Below are positions 30,401 through 31,614 of a DNA stretch of 31,614 nucleotides, in pieces. Source of the stretch: JBATTK01 sp049670505 (GTDB taxonomy: Bacteria > Bacteroidota > Bacteroidia > Flavobacteriales > Flavobacteriaceae); the NCBI GenBank assembly GCA_049670505.1, contig JBATTK010000109.1, forward strand, positions 1 through 31,614. The letters run 5' to 3'. Under the pieces are notes generated by a model. That model worked only from the letters and a program-made list of their open reading frames with translations. It was not told the origin of the DNA and ran no database searches. The position numbers were made by a program, and so were the translations under genes. Numbering within the stretch: the stretch's first letter is position 1; each line of letters begins with the position of its first letter.

Positions 30401-31614
30401 TTATGAATTGAATATTTGTTTTAAAATCTTATCGGTAATCAAATACGTAGGTTTTACCCCTGTAGTCCCCAGTCCACCCGAAGCCAAGGTGCTTCCTGTC
30501 TCCAAAGGGTTATCCGAGGCGTAATAAGCGTACCTTACCTTAACATCTTCACGGATGCTCTTTCGGATCTTGGATGCGGATTGTATGGCTTTTTGGTAAT
30601 GTACCCCTTCCATCTCCAATCCTATTACGTTCCAAGTGGACTGATGAAAGAACTTTAAGATATCCTTGTTCTGCAAGGACGTTCCCAATACGGTAACCAT
30701 GGTTCCCTCCATCACTTTAAGGCCATTCCCTTCAAAGTCCTTGGCACACAATTCATTTTTAAAAGGATAATTATCAGCCGTACCTTCAAAAATATGTGCG
30801 GACGGTATCATGAGGTCCCCTTTGCCCCCTTCTAAAATACCGGCTTTGCCCATAATCGAAATTGACGCTACATCCATAAATATCTTTTCCTTCTTTTTAA
30901 TTTTATAGGGTTTCAAAAATTCATCTATAGTCTCATAAGCCTGCTCCCCAAAAGCGTAATCCATGACAAAGATAACAGGTTTTTTGGCATCGGGAATTCC
31001 TTCCGGCAAGTCATAACAACAGGCATCTTCCCTAAATTTGGCCGTATCAAAAATCTGGATATCTATATTGGTTCCCGAAATATCATCAAGGACCATCATC
31101 CCATTTTTCTTTGCTACAGTAATTACTTTATTTCTTAGCGCAAAATTATCGGAAGAACTTAAGGCCTCATAAATCTCCAAAGAACCATTTTCAGGGAATT
31201 CTTTTACCAGTGCTTTCCTTGCAAACAAGGAATTCATTACACTATGCATATTGGCACTGATCATATGGATCGGTCTATGCAGGAGATTGTGATTTGCTAA
31301 AACTTCTTTGATACTATCGGCCCATCTTTCCCCATGAATATGGTGACCCAAACGTTCCCGTAACAAAGCGCCGAAGGTTATGGCCCTTTTTTCCCCTGTG
31401 GTTTCTTCCTCTATGGCCAATTTTCCCAACCAATAAATAATCTTGAGAAATCGTTCGGGGTTGCCTTTTGTTGCGAACTTGTCATAAACGTCTATAATTT
31501 CTACAAAGGATCTGCCCAGAATATTGGCTACATGTATTAACGCCACCTCTCTTTCGGCCTGGGTAAGTTTTCCCTTTTTTACGGCCGCTTCCAGTTTGTC
31601 CCAATCCCGTATGG
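30401..31614 (-). CDS. Conserved protein with nucleoside-phosphorylase-like C-terminal features (5' end cut by window edge)
   Basis: At least 404 codons; the frame stays open to the right edge, so the GTG at 31546 is internal and the real start lies outside. Hydrophilic, no membrane segment or signal seen. Visible blocks: RERLGHHIHGERWADSIKE, HMISANMHSVMN, FVMDYAFGEQAYE, MDVASISIMGKAGILEGGKG, DLMIPSAHIFEGTADNYPF, and NVIGLEMEGVHYQKAI. The E-M-E-G block and the preceding M/I-P-S region recall the substrate end of nucleoside phosphorylase/MTA nucleosidase-type proteins, which is why I suggest that fold; I believe it matches a DUF family common in flavobacteria (possibly DUF6909). No function is known to me. 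It ends two bases before the Wzz-like gene, so it is the head of, or enters, the polysaccharide transcript. Confidence 0.7.
   Translation of the reverse strand, partial: IRDWDKLEAAVKKGKLTQAEREVALIHVANILGRSFVEIIDVYDKFATKGNPERFLKIIYWLGKLAIEEETTGEKRAITFGALLRERLGHHIHGERWADSIKEVLANHNLLHRPIHMISANMHSVMNSLFARKALVKEFPENGSLEIYEALSSSDNFALRNKVITVAKKNGMMVLDDISGTNIDIQIFDTAKFREDACCYDLPEGIPDAKKPVIFVMDYAFGEQAYETIDEFLKPYKIKKKEKIFMDVASISIMGKAGILEGGKGDLMIPSAHIFEGTADNYPFKNELCAKDFEGNGLKVMEGTMVTVLGTSLQNKDILKFFHQSTWNVIGLEMEGVHYQKAIQSASKIRKSIREDVKVRYAYYASDNPLETGSTLASGGLGTTGVKPTYLITDKILKQIFNS

Noticed and set aside
1..31614. tRNA, rRNA or riboswitch structures anywhere in the window
   Set aside because: No cloverleaf-like or conserved RNA core sequences were recognised by eye in the intergenic stretches; a covariance-model scan would settle it.

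Overview
The window reads as chromosome of a marine-type Flavobacteriaceae (Bacteroidota). Support comes from small lineage-restricted families (DUF6341, DUF6427, DUF4254), AT-rich leaders without Shine-Dalgarno sequences, promoter matches to the Bacteroidota TTG-N19-TAnnTTTG consensus, and an arsenosugar-type radical SAM gene set typical of marine bacteria. The genus cannot be fixed from this sequence alone.

Left part, 1-3738, plus strand: the 3' end of a sodium:solute symporter, a metallophosphoesterase with an altered first metal motif, an AhpD-like peroxidase-like protein and the radical SAM enzyme ArsS form a tight arsenosugar-biosynthesis-type operon. After a 246-base gap holding a perfect 10+10 palindrome comes a TetR regulator.

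Middle, 3747-8027: a conserved flavobacterial housekeeping block. Minus-strand GT9 heptosyltransferase-like, DUF4254 and DUF6427 genes are divergent from the small plus-strand DUF6341 gene, which converges on purD. A strong plus-strand intrinsic terminator lies inside the last codons of purD.

Right part, 8071-31614, all genes on the minus strand: a surface-polysaccharide (Wzx/Wzy type, capsule or O-antigen) locus. In transcription order (right to left): an edge gene of nucleoside-phosphorylase-like appearance, a Wzz-like chain-length regulator, the full dTDP-L-rhamnose set (rfbB, rfbA, rfbC, rfbD), an MBOAT/AlgJ-like O-acetylation pair, a CMP-nonulosonate synthetase fused to a PseG-like hydrolase, a NeuB-like synthase, a polysaccharide pyruvyl transferase, the Wzx flippase and a GT-B glycosyltransferase. 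A decayed region follows, then a small lipoprotein, two O-antigen polymerase/ligase-like membrane proteins, a DUF1972 glycosyltransferase (rhamnosyltransferase candidate), an initiating phosphoglycosyltransferase and UDP-xylose synthase. The expected product is a polymer with rhamnose, possibly xylose, a sialic-acid-like nonulosonic acid, O-acetyl and possibly pyruvate groups. About 10-28 kb is visibly more AT-rich than the flanks, as is usual for exchanged serotype loci.

Most unusual: an unnamed predicted beta-sandwich domain (FYR ... R-x-DFG signature) occurs three times in the locus. It forms the whole of a lipoprotein (14872-15405), the N-terminal domain of the AlgJ-like O-acetyltransferase (22935-24641), and a frameshifted relic (about 15860-16171) that I recovered by reading across frames. 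Next to the relic is a decayed glycosyltransferase. Other points of interest are the altered, cysteine-bearing metallophosphoesterase of the arsenosugar operon, the bifunctional CMP-nonulosonate/PseG protein with an atypical NeuB partner, and the terminator hidden in purD.
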